Made by a program: the position numbers and the translations under genes. This document shows, piece after piece, positions 1 to 5,325 of a stretch of DNA of 6,684 bases; position 1 is the first letter of the stretch; every line of letters begins with the position of its first letter. The notes beneath the pieces are model-generated. The model was not told the origin of the DNA and ran no database searches. It worked only from the letters and a program-made list of their open reading frames with translations. This stretch comes from an uncultured Lachnospiraceae bacterium. GTDB lineage: Bacteria > Bacillota > Clostridia > Lachnospirales > Lachnospiraceae. The stretch is taken from contig CATLGN010000089.1 of the NCBI GenBank assembly GCA_949935685.1, forward strand, positions 1 through 6,684. Direction: 5' to 3'.

Positions 1-818
1 GATGAAAAATCCAGAGCCAGATTGCTGGCCACTTCGATATTATCATACTGGTTGGTTCCCAGCAGTACCCGCTTTACCTCGCTCCGTACAAGCCGCTCTG
101 CCTGCTGCTTTACGGAAAGCTGGTTGCTGGCATTTCCCGTTACGGAATAGGAATCTTCACCGGAAAACAAAAGATTTCCCTGACTGTCCAGAATGGTGAT
201 ATTGCTGGCGTTTTCATTGCCAAGCGCGGTTTTGACAAACTGCGCCATCGCAGCCGCATTCTCCTGCGTAAATTCTCCTTCCAGCTCCAGAATAATGCTG
301 GCGAACGATTCTTCGTTCTTCGAGAGCAGCGTTCCGTCATTCTCCGGAAGCGAGAGCTGTACATCCGCTTTTTTCACCGCTTCAAACCGAAGCAGGTCTT
401 CTTCCATCTGCCCCTGCAGGTAGAGTTTGTAGCGCTTCTGTTTGTCGGATTCCGTGGAAGAAAATCCGCCGTCAGTCACATTATCAATTCCATAGGCGGC
501 TGCCGGAATATTATTGGCGCCGAGTAAAAGATTGGCATCCGATAACTGCTCCCGCAGCACCTTGATCTGATAGCCGTCGTCCGATACGGTATAAGTAATG
601 CCCGCACCGTCCAGCAACTCCGTAATCTGCGCCGCTTCCTTTGTGCTCTCACAGTTTGCGAGCAGCTCATACTGAGGTCTCGTCAGCGCCGTTACCAGAA
701 TGGCCAGTGCAATGATCACGCCTGCTGCAATACATATGATAATCGTCTTCTGTTTAGAAGTAAATCTGTTCCACCATTCCAGTATCTTCACCGGAATCGC
801 TTTTAACCTTTCAGTCAT
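1..818 (-). CDS. fliF: Flagellar MS-ring protein FliF, N-terminal part (runs off the window)
   Basis: FliF forms the membrane-embedded MS ring, the base on which the flagellar motor, export gate and rod assemble. The visible part is the first 272 codons; family members usually exceed 500 residues, so the second membrane segment and the FliG-binding tail lie beyond the left edge. Residues about 26-45 are a hydrophobic membrane helix (IIICIAAGVIIALAILVTAL), followed by the ring-building region. Family landmarks there are RPQYELL (47-53), the LLLGANNIP segment (97-105), the YKLYLQGQMEEDL stretch (130-142) and ADVQLSLPE (151-159), which matches the usual 'A-V-L-LP' motif. The start ATG is 20 nt after the fliE stop, with GGGAG upstream at good spacing. 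It is the fourth gene of the flgB operon. The identification rests on recognising these motifs in my own translation and is secure. Confidence 0.95.
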   Translation of the reverse strand, partial: MTERLKAIPVKILEWWNRFTSKQKTIIICIAAGVIIALAILVTALTRPQYELLANCESTKEAAQITELLDGAGITYTVSDDGYQIKVLREQLSDANLLLGANNIPAAAYGIDNVTDGGFSSTESDKQKRYKLYLQGQMEEDLLRFEAVKKADVQLSLPENDGTLLSKNEESFASIILELEGEFTQENAAAMAQFVKTALGNENASNITILDSQGNLLFSGEDSYSVTGNASNQLSVKQQAERLVRSEVKRVLLGTNQYDNIEVASNLALDFS

Positions 819-838
819 TTCTCATTACTCCCATCGCC

Positions 839-1168
839 TTATATCTGCATCTGCATGAGCTCTTTATAAGCCTCCATAAACTTATCCCGTACAGCAACGG
901 TATACTGCAGGGCTGCCGATGCTTTCTGCAACGCGATGGAAAGATCATGGGTGTTTTCCGTCTGCCCGAGCGCAATTTTCAATTCTTCGTTTTCCATGTC
1001 GGAAATATAGCTGTTCGTTGTATGTAAATTATCAATCGCATTGTTCAGCACAGTACTGAAAACATCTTTCCGTTCCTTTGCCGCCTCCGCTTTTTTCGCC
1101 GCTCCGGTCTGTTTTGCCGCCTCTTTGACGGCGCCGGAGCTTACGTGATACAGCGATCCGATATCCAT
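839..1168 (-). CDS. fliE: Flagellar hook-basal body protein FliE
   Basis: FliE is a small exported protein that joins the MS ring to the proximal rod and is needed early in flagellar type III export. The 109-residue product has the family's size and its conserved C-terminal half: HDLSIALQKASAALQYTVAV (74-93), then VRDKFMEAYKELMQMQ to the end, close to the usual 'ALEKA-L-FQ-...VRNKLV-AY-EIM-MQ' pattern. The N-terminal third is low-complexity and rich in Ala and Lys (residues 13-34), as is common for disordered rod proteins. Two in-frame ATGs lie at 1174 and 1168. I chose 1168 because AGGAG (1180-1176) is 7 nt before it and only 1 nt before the other; using 1174 would add Met-Lys. The gene lies between flgC and fliF, the standard order. 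Confidence 0.95.
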   Translation of the reverse strand: MDIGSLYHVSSGAVKEAAKQTGAAKKAEAAKERKDVFSTVLNNAIDNLHTTNSYISDMENEELKIALGQTENTHDLSIALQKASAALQYTVAVRDKFMEAYKELMQMQI

Positions 1169-1175
1169 TTTCATT

Positions 1176-1180
1176 CTCCT
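1176..1180 (-). promoter_or_regulatory. Ribosome binding site that decides the fliE start
   Basis: AGGAG on the minus strand, preceded by three A residues. It is 7 nt from the ATG at 1168 but abuts the ATG at 1174 with a single base between, which is too close for normal initiation. This favours the shorter, 109-residue FliE. Confidence 0.75.
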
Positions 1181-1201
1181 TTTATCTGCAATGACTTTAC
1201 C

Positions 1202-1226
1202 ATAACCCTGACCCGATCCGGGTTAT
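1202..1226 (-). other. Intercistronic stem-loop between flgC and fliE
   Basis: In the mRNA, AUAACCC (1226-1220) and GGGUUAU (1208-1202) are perfect 7-bp complementary arms around an 11-nt loop. A competing inner hairpin, ACCCG-GAU-CGGGU (1223-1211), shares part of the same bases. No U-tract follows, so it is not an intrinsic terminator. It sits in the roughly 75-nt flgC-fliE gap, much longer than the other gaps in this operon (20-24 nt). It may act in mRNA processing, stability or setting the FliE level; the sequence alone does not say which. Confidence 0.45.
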
Positions 1227-1243
1227 ACCACGCAGCAAATCAG

Positions 1244-1687
1244 CTACTGCGCCATCTCCAGCCCCTTGACCGCCATAGCCTTGCTGGCGTTGAACGCCGT
1301 CGCATTGGCTTCATAAGCACGGCTGGCATCAATTACATTGGTCATCTCCGTGACAATATTGACATTGGGATACAGGACATAGCCATTGTCATCCGCATCC
1401 GGATGGGACGGATCATAGACCATCTTCATATCGGTCCACGTATCCTCCGCCACAGTACTGACTTTTACGCCTTTTCCGGAATAATTGTCTCTGGCGCTGT
1501 CCAACACGCGGCTGAAAGGCGTCTGTGTCTCCTTTTCCGCAAAGGAAACTACCTTGCGGCGATAAGGCGTGCCGTCCGATGTTCTCGTAGTATTGGCGTT
1601 TGCAACGTTCTGGGAAATAATATCCATTCGGAAACGCTCTGCCGTCAGTCCCGACGCGTTAATATCAAAAGATGTAAAAAGACCCAT
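1244..1687 (-). CDS. flgC: Flagellar proximal rod protein FlgC
   Basis: FlgC is one of the proximal rod subunits that transmit torque from the MS ring through the cell wall; it is exported by the flagellar type III system and has no cleaved signal peptide. The 147-residue product matches the family's length. Diagnostic segments are the N-terminal rod motif ASGLTAERFRMDIISQNVAN (11-30) followed by ANTT, the central VYDPSHPDADDNGYVLYPNV (90-109), and the C-terminal helix EMTNVIDASRAYEANATAFN (114-133) with the KAMAVKGLEMAQ tail. These N- and C-terminal helices form the coiled-coil of the rod/hook family. The start has GAGGGGG about 10 nt upstream, and the gene begins 24 nt after flgB's stop. 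No anomalies were seen. Confidence 0.97.
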   Translation of the reverse strand: MGLFTSFDINASGLTAERFRMDIISQNVANANTTRTSDGTPYRRKVVSFAEKETQTPFSRVLDSARDNYSGKGVKVSTVAEDTWTDMKMVYDPSHPDADDNGYVLYPNVNIVTEMTNVIDASRAYEANATAFNASKAMAVKGLEMAQ

Positions 1688-1711
1688 GTTACAGTTTCCC
1701 CCTCTTCATCA

Positions 1712-2101
1712 TTATCTCATGACAAGTTTCAGATTCGCAAATTCCTGATTGACGCCCGCCATTACGGCATTATATTTTAACTGATTGGACGCAAGCAGCA
1801 CATTTTCCGTATCAATGTCCACATTATTGCGGTCCGTGCGGTACGAAAAATTGGAATGATCCGTATAGGTGCGGGGATTGAGGCGGTTCAGTTTCACATT
1901 TGCCACCTTCGCATCCACGGACGTATATCTCGAATCGCGCAGCGCCAGACGGAGCTGTTGTTCAAAATTCACATCCTGCCGCTTGTATCCCGGCGTATCC
2001 ACGTTTGCAATATTGTTGGAAATCACCTCATTCCTGATCCATGCGGCGTCCAGCGTCTTATCCATAACATTGATATAATGAAATACATTCGAATTAATCA
2101 T
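1712..2101 (-). CDS. flgB: Flagellar proximal rod protein FlgB
   Basis: FlgB is a proximal rod subunit near the MS ring and works with FlgC and FliE in the basal body. The 129-residue product is of usual size. The hallmark rod motif NNIANVDTPGYKR spans residues 29-41, and the C-terminal helix ASNQLKYNAVMAGVNQEFAN closes the protein as expected of FlgB. It is the first gene of the flagellar operon: a sigma-A-like promoter lies about 60 nt upstream, and a terminator separates it from codY. GGAGGGAG (2119-2112) serves as ribosome binding site and lies in the loop of a predicted hairpin, suggesting possible translational control. The stop is TAA followed by TGATGA in nearby frames. Confidence 0.97.
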   Translation of the reverse strand: MINSNVFHYINVMDKTLDAAWIRNEVISNNIANVDTPGYKRQDVNFEQQLRLALRDSRYTSVDAKVANVKLNRLNPRTYTDHSNFSYRTDRNNVDIDTENVLLASNQLKYNAVMAGVNQEFANLKLVMR

Positions 2102-2105
2102 CCCG

Positions 2106-2130
2106 GTATTTCTCCCTCCATCCGAAATAC
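2106..2130 (-). promoter_or_regulatory. flgB leader hairpin with the Shine-Dalgarno sequence in its loop
   Basis: In the mRNA, GUAUUUC (2130-2124) pairs perfectly with GAAAUAC (2112-2106) around an 11-nt loop, GGAUGGAGGGA, that contains the ribosome binding site GGAGG. The flgB ATG begins only 4 nt after the second arm. The stem is A/U-rich and modest in strength. A loop-presented SD with GGA motifs is the kind of target bound by the regulator CsrA, which controls flagellin translation in Bacillus; whether this one is bound is inference. Confidence 0.5.
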
Positions 2131-2161
2131 ATATATCTCCGTTTATATATCTATCTATTCT

Positions 2162-2189
2162 ATTATATATTTTTTTTGAAAAAAGACAA
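2162..2189 (-). promoter_or_regulatory. Sigma-A-like promoter of the flgB operon
   Basis: On the minus strand, TTGTCT (2189-2184, 4 of 6 to TTGACA) and a perfect TATAAT (2167-2162) are separated by 16 nt. Transcription would start near 2155, giving a leader of about 54 nt before flgB. The spacer holds a T6-C-A8 run. I saw no sigma-D/sigma-28 type pair here, so basal-body transcription is probably housekeeping-driven. Confidence 0.65.
2170..2184 (-). promoter_or_regulatory. Possible weak CodY box within the flgB promoter
   Basis: TTTTTTCAAAAAAAA matches the CodY consensus AATTTTCWGAAAATT at 10 of 15 positions and lies between the -35 and -10 elements, where binding would block RNA polymerase. 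The A/T homopolymer runs make chance matching likely, so confidence is low. Confidence 0.25.
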
Positions 2190-2206
2190 GGAGTTTATCC
2201 GCATAG

Positions 2207-2240
2207 AAATCAAAACGGGACTTATTTCCTATAAGTCCCG
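2207..2240 (-). terminator. Rho-independent terminator after codY
   Basis: A perfect 10-bp stem, CGGGACTTAT (2240-2231 read on the minus strand as CGGGACTTAT, pairing with 2225-2216), encloses a 5-nt AGGAA loop and is followed on the minus strand by TTTTGATTT. The stem begins 29 nt after the codY stop. No T-run follows on the plus strand, so it acts on codY transcripts. It separates the codY unit from the flagellar promoter, whose -35 lies less than 20 nt further on. Confidence 0.8.
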
Positions 2241-2269
2241 CTCGCAAAAACATCCCATTTTTCAAGACT

Positions 2270-3073
2270 TTATCTGCTTTTTTCATTCTGAAAACTGCCC
2301 TTTTCCAATTTCTGTCTTTTCAGTTTTTCCACTTCCCCGAACACCACATCGTTGAGCACTTTGATATAGGTTCCTTTCATACCGGAAGACCGCGACTCAA
2401 TCACGCCCGCGCTCTCAAATTTCCGCAGTGCATTGACGATAACCGAACGGGTAATACCGGCTCTGTCAGCAATCTTGCTGGCTACGAGAATGCCTTCATG
2501 TCCGTTTAGCTCGTCGAATATATGCGTGATCGCCTCCATTTCCGAAAAAGACAGTGTGCTGACAGCCGATCTGACAACAGCCAGCTTTCTGGCTTCCTCT
2601 GCGCTCTCTTCGTTTACAGCCCGCAGCATCTCCAGACTGACAACCGTCGTGCCATATTCACAGAGGATAATATCGCTGATCTCGTAGGGATCGCTGCATT
2701 TATAGATAAACAGAGTGCCGAGCCGTTCTCCGGCAATATCGATCGGTGAAATGATCGCCTGAAACCGTTCGGCTTCCTCATGTGCAAATCCAAGCGTTTC
2801 CAGATTTACATTTTCCTTTGTGGACAGAACCCCCAGCATTCGCTCATTCAGCATGGGGTCGATATATTCTCCCACGTCTTCTTCCATCAACCGGTCGGCC
2901 TTCTCCTGCCCGACGCCCAGTACCTTCCCCTTTCTGCTGATTACCAGTACATTGGAATTCAAAATATCCCGCATCACATTGCAGATGTCATTAAATATGA
3001 CTTTGCTGGAATTATTATTGTGCAGGAGCATTCCGATTTTTCTGGTCTTGTCCAACAATTGTATACTGCTCAT
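2270..3073 (-). CDS. codY: GTP- and branched-chain amino acid-sensing global regulator CodY
   Basis: CodY is a cytoplasmic DNA-binding protein that represses nutrient-acquisition, motility and related genes when branched-chain amino acids and GTP are plentiful. The 267-residue product (Bacillus CodY has 259) has an N-terminal GAF ligand-sensing domain (about 1-155), opening with LLDKTRKI. Arg61 sits where the isoleucine-binding Arg61 of B. subtilis CodY lies, and GERLGTL (115-121) and EYGTTVVSLEML (139-150) are conserved. The C-terminal winged helix includes ASKIADRAGITRSVIVNALR (198-217) and IESRSSGMKGTYIKVLN (225-241), almost identical to the Bacillus recognition region. I chose the ATG at 3073 because AGGAGG lies 8 nt upstream and the protein then begins as CodY does. 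The ATG at 3118 would add 15 residues and has no ribosome binding site. The gene has its own promoter and terminator. Confidence 0.97.
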   Translation of the reverse strand: MSSIQLLDKTRKIGMLLHNNNSSKVIFNDICNVMRDILNSNVLVISRKGKVLGVGQEKADRLMEEDVGEYIDPMLNERMLGVLSTKENVNLETLGFAHEEAERFQAIISPIDIAGERLGTLFIYKCSDPYEISDIILCEYGTTVVSLEMLRAVNEESAEEARKLAVVRSAVSTLSFSEMEAITHIFDELNGHEGILVASKIADRAGITRSVIVNALRKFESAGVIESRSSGMKGTYIKVLNDVVFGEVEKLKRQKLEKGSFQNEKSR

Positions 3074-3081
3074 GCCGACTT

Positions 3082-3087
3082 CCTCCT
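3082..3087 (-). promoter_or_regulatory. Ribosome binding site that decides the codY start
   Basis: A full AGGAGG on the minus strand with 8 nt to the ATG at 3073. No Shine-Dalgarno-like sequence precedes the alternative ATG at 3118, so the 15 extra codons there are best read as leader. Confidence 0.85.
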
Positions 3088-3141
3088 GTGTCTTATCCGA
3101 TTCCCCCGTTCCAGACATAATTTATGGTTTGCTACTGCCTT

Positions 3142-3170
3142 ATTGTAATACAATCGTTGGTTTTTTGCAA
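3142..3170 (-). promoter_or_regulatory. Sigma-A-like promoter of codY
   Basis: On the minus strand, TTGCAA (3170-3165, 4 of 6) and TACAAT (3147-3142, 5 of 6) are separated by an optimal 17 nt. The predicted start near 3135 gives a leader of about 62 nt ending in the AGGAGG site. It lies wholly in the 124-nt gap between topA and codY, so codY can be transcribed apart from topA. No intrinsic terminator was seen after topA, so read-through may add to codY expression. Confidence 0.65.
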
Positions 3171-3182
3171 CATATTTACTTA

Positions 3183-3226
3183 AAATTTCACTGAATTCTA
3201 AGAATTTTGTAAAATTTCCGAATTAT
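3183..3226. promoter_or_regulatory. codY: Candidate CodY operator cluster upstream of codY
   Basis: This AT-rich stretch, overlapping the end of topA, holds several matches to AATTTTCWGAAAATT: AATTTTGTAAAATTT at 3203-3217 (12 of 15), AAATTTCACTGAATT at 3183-3197 (11 of 15) and AAATTTCCGAATTAT at 3212-3226 (10 of 15). The first and third overlap by exactly 6 bp, the arrangement described for Bacillus CodY operators, and the first two are centred 20 bp apart. The cluster lies upstream of the codY -35, so it could act in autoregulation or as a roadblock to transcription from topA. AT-richness raises the chance-match rate. Confidence 0.4.
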
Positions 3227-5291
3227 TTTGTTTTTGCATAATATTCCCGCAGGCTTCATTGATACAGACAAGTTTGCTGCCCTTTTCCAGCGTCAGAGAA
3301 CCGCACTTGTCGCATTTCACGGAAGACGGCTTTTGCCATACCATAAAATCGCACTCCGGGTTATCAATACAGCCATAATATTTCCTGCCTTTTTTTGTCT
3401 TTTTTAATACAATATCCTTGCCGCACTGCGGGCACGCAATTCCGATCTTCTCAAAGTAAGGCCTGGTATTCCTGCAGTCGGGGAAACCGGGGCAGGCCAG
3501 AAACCTGCCGTGCGGACCGTATTTAATCACCATCCGCCTGCCGCAGTGTTCACAGATTTCATCCGATTCCTCATCCGCAATCTTCACCTGCGCCAGTTCC
3601 TTTTCCGCCGTGACGACAGCTTCATCCAAATCCGGATAGAAATTGGATACAACCGTCTTCCAGTTTACGCTCCCTTCTTCCACCTTATCCAGAAGCGCTT
3701 CCAGATTGGCCGTAAACCGCACATCCACAATACTGGGAAAAGCCGATTTCATCATATTGTTCACAACTTCCCCCAATTCCGTCACATACAGATTCCGGTT
3801 TTCCTTTGTCACATACCGTCTGGCGAGTATCGTCGTAATCGTCGGCGCATAAGTGCTCGGCCTGCCGATTCCCAGTTCTTCCAGCGCTCTCACCAGGCTG
3901 GCTTCGGTATAATGCGGCGGCGGCTGTGTAAAATGCTGACACGGTTCGAATGCCCGAAACGAAAGAACCGAATCTTCATCAATTCCTCTGACCAACACAT
4001 TATTGTCCTGTTTTTCTCCGTCATCTCCCACATAAACGCTCATAAAGCCGTCAAAGGCAACCCGGGACGCAGACACCGTAAAATAATGCCTTCCCGCGCC
4101 GATCCTGACCGAAGTCGTCTCATATCTGGCCGACGCCATCTGACTGGCCGTAAACCGTTTCCAGATGAGCTGATACAGCCGGAACTGATCCCGGCTCAGA
4201 GACTCCTTGAGAGAATACGGAGTACGGCTGATGTCCGTAGGACGAATCGCCTCATGGGCATCCTGTATTTTCTGTCCGTTCTTTTTTTCACTCGTCGAAC
4301 CGGCGGCGTACGCATCGCCGTAATGTTCCGCAATATAAGCGCCGGCAAGCCGCGCCGCTTCTTCCGATACCCGTGTCGAATCGGTACGCAGATAGGAAAT
4401 GACGCCGACGGTGCCGTTGCCTTTGATGTCAATCCCCTCATAAAGCTGTTGTGCCAGCCGCATCGTTTTTTGTGTGGAGAAATTTAACGTCTTGCTGGCC
4501 TCCTGCTGCAGTGTGGATGTCGTAAACGGCAACGGCGCCTTTTTCACGCGCTCTCCTTTTTTCACTTCTTCCACACGATACCGTGCCTGCTCCAGTTCCT
4601 GCAGGATGGCGTCCATCTCTTCTTTCGAAGCGATCGTCTTCTTTCCCTCCGCCGTACCGTAATATTTTGCTGTCAGCGGCTTTTTTTCACCTTTTACGGC
4701 AAGTTCCACATCCAGACTCCAGTATTCTTCCGGAATAAAGGCGCCGATTTCCTCTTCCCGGTCACAGATAATGCGCAGCGCCACCGACTGTACTCTGCCG
4801 GCGCTCAGGCCCCTTTTAATCTTCGCCCACAGAAGCGGTGAAATCCGATACCCCACCATGCGGTCCAGCATCCGTCTGGCCTGTTGCGCATCCACAAGAT
4901 CCATATTGATCTCTCTGGCATTTTTCAACGACTCCCTGACCGCATTTTTCGTAATTTCGTTAAAGGTGATCCGGTATACCTTCTTGCCTTCCAGTTTCAG
5001 TGTGTGCAGCAAATGCCAGGATATGGCCTCTCCTTCCCGGTCGGGGTCAGTCGCCAGATACACTTTTTCCGCTTTTTTCACTTCTTTGCGCAGGTTTGCG
5101 AGAATTTCTCCCTTTCCTCTGATCGTAATATATTTGGGTTCGTAATTGTGTTCCACATCGATACCAAGCTGGCTTTTGGGCAGATCCCTGACATGACCGT
5201 TGCTGGCCGCCACCTCATACTGCGCGCCCAGAAACTTCTTAACTGTCTTCACTTTAGCCGGTGATTCCACAATAACCAGATATTTCGCCAT
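3198..5291 (-). CDS. topA: DNA topoisomerase I (type IA)
   Basis: TopA relaxes negative supercoils by cutting and passing one DNA strand through a transient tyrosyl-phosphate bond. The 697-residue product is close to B. subtilis TopA in length. The N-terminal TOPRIM domain carries VESPAKVKT with the catalytic Glu9 and the metal-binding acidic triad in TDPDREGEA (Asp82, Asp84, Glu86). The active-site tyrosine is Tyr300 in ISYLRTDSTRVS. LGIGRPSTYAPTI (473-485) is another conserved core segment. The C-terminus has three Cys4 zinc ribbons: C580/C583/C600/C606, C620/C623/C641/C647 and C660/C663/C676/C681. It ends in a short Gln/Asn/Ser-rich tail whose codons form the AT-rich sequence before codY. 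I chose the ATG at 5291 because GGGGAG lies 8 nt upstream and MAKYLVIVESPAK is the canonical start; earlier in-frame codons overlap dprA. It follows dprA by 34 nt and is probably in the same operon. Confidence 0.98.
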   Translation of the reverse strand: MAKYLVIVESPAKVKTVKKFLGAQYEVAASNGHVRDLPKSQLGIDVEHNYEPKYITIRGKGEILANLRKEVKKAEKVYLATDPDREGEAISWHLLHTLKLEGKKVYRITFNEITKNAVRESLKNAREINMDLVDAQQARRMLDRMVGYRISPLLWAKIKRGLSAGRVQSVALRIICDREEEIGAFIPEEYWSLDVELAVKGEKKPLTAKYYGTAEGKKTIASKEEMDAILQELEQARYRVEEVKKGERVKKAPLPFTTSTLQQEASKTLNFSTQKTMRLAQQLYEGIDIKGNGTVGVISYLRTDSTRVSEEAARLAGAYIAEHYGDAYAAGSTSEKKNGQKIQDAHEAIRPTDISRTPYSLKESLSRDQFRLYQLIWKRFTASQMASARYETTSVRIGAGRHYFTVSASRVAFDGFMSVYVGDDGEKQDNNVLVRGIDEDSVLSFRAFEPCQHFTQPPPHYTEASLVRALEELGIGRPSTYAPTITTILARRYVTKENRNLYVTELGEVVNNMMKSAFPSIVDVRFTANLEALLDKVEEGSVNWKTVVSNFYPDLDEAVVTAEKELAQVKIADEESDEICEHCGRRMVIKYGPHGRFLACPGFPDCRNTRPYFEKIGIACPQCGKDIVLKKTKKGRKYYGCIDNPECDFMVWQKPSSVKCDKCGSLTLEKGSKLVCINEACGNIMQKQNNSEILQNS

Positions 5292-5299
5292 CGTTTCTT

Positions 5300-5305
5300 C
5301 TCCCC
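5300..5305 (-). promoter_or_regulatory. Ribosome binding site that decides the topA start
   Basis: GGGGAG on the minus strand, 8 nt before the ATG at 5291. It supports the 697-residue TopA over an upstream start at 5408 that would overlap the end of dprA and add 39 non-conserved residues. Confidence 0.75.
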
Positions 5306-5325
5306 TTATACTCAAATCGTTAAAA

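Noticed and set aside
1145..1780. Plus-strand open frame of 211 codons
   Set aside because: It is antisense to flgC and the ends of flgB and fliE, all conserved in sequence. No known family was recognised, so it is a shadow.
2131..2152. Direct repeat ATATATCT, two copies 14 bp apart in the flgB leader
   Set aside because: The units are 8 bp of nearly pure A/T in an AT-rich leader, and no known binding site is matched. Likely chance.
3074..3118. 15-codon N-terminal extension of CodY from the upstream ATG
   Set aside because: No ribosome binding site precedes it, the residues match no CodY sequence I know, and a full AGGAGG sits within it serving the downstream ATG.
3194..3206. 13-bp palindrome AATTCTAAGAATT across the topA stop codon
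   Set aside because: The arms are A/T-rich with a 1-nt centre, too tight to form a hairpin, and no T-run follows. It is not a terminator, and it is only a poor CodY-box match in its own right.
3510..4487. Plus-strand open frame of 325 codons
   Set aside because: It lies wholly antisense to the conserved core of topA, shows no recognisable protein motif and has the Arg/His/Phe-rich look of a shadow frame.
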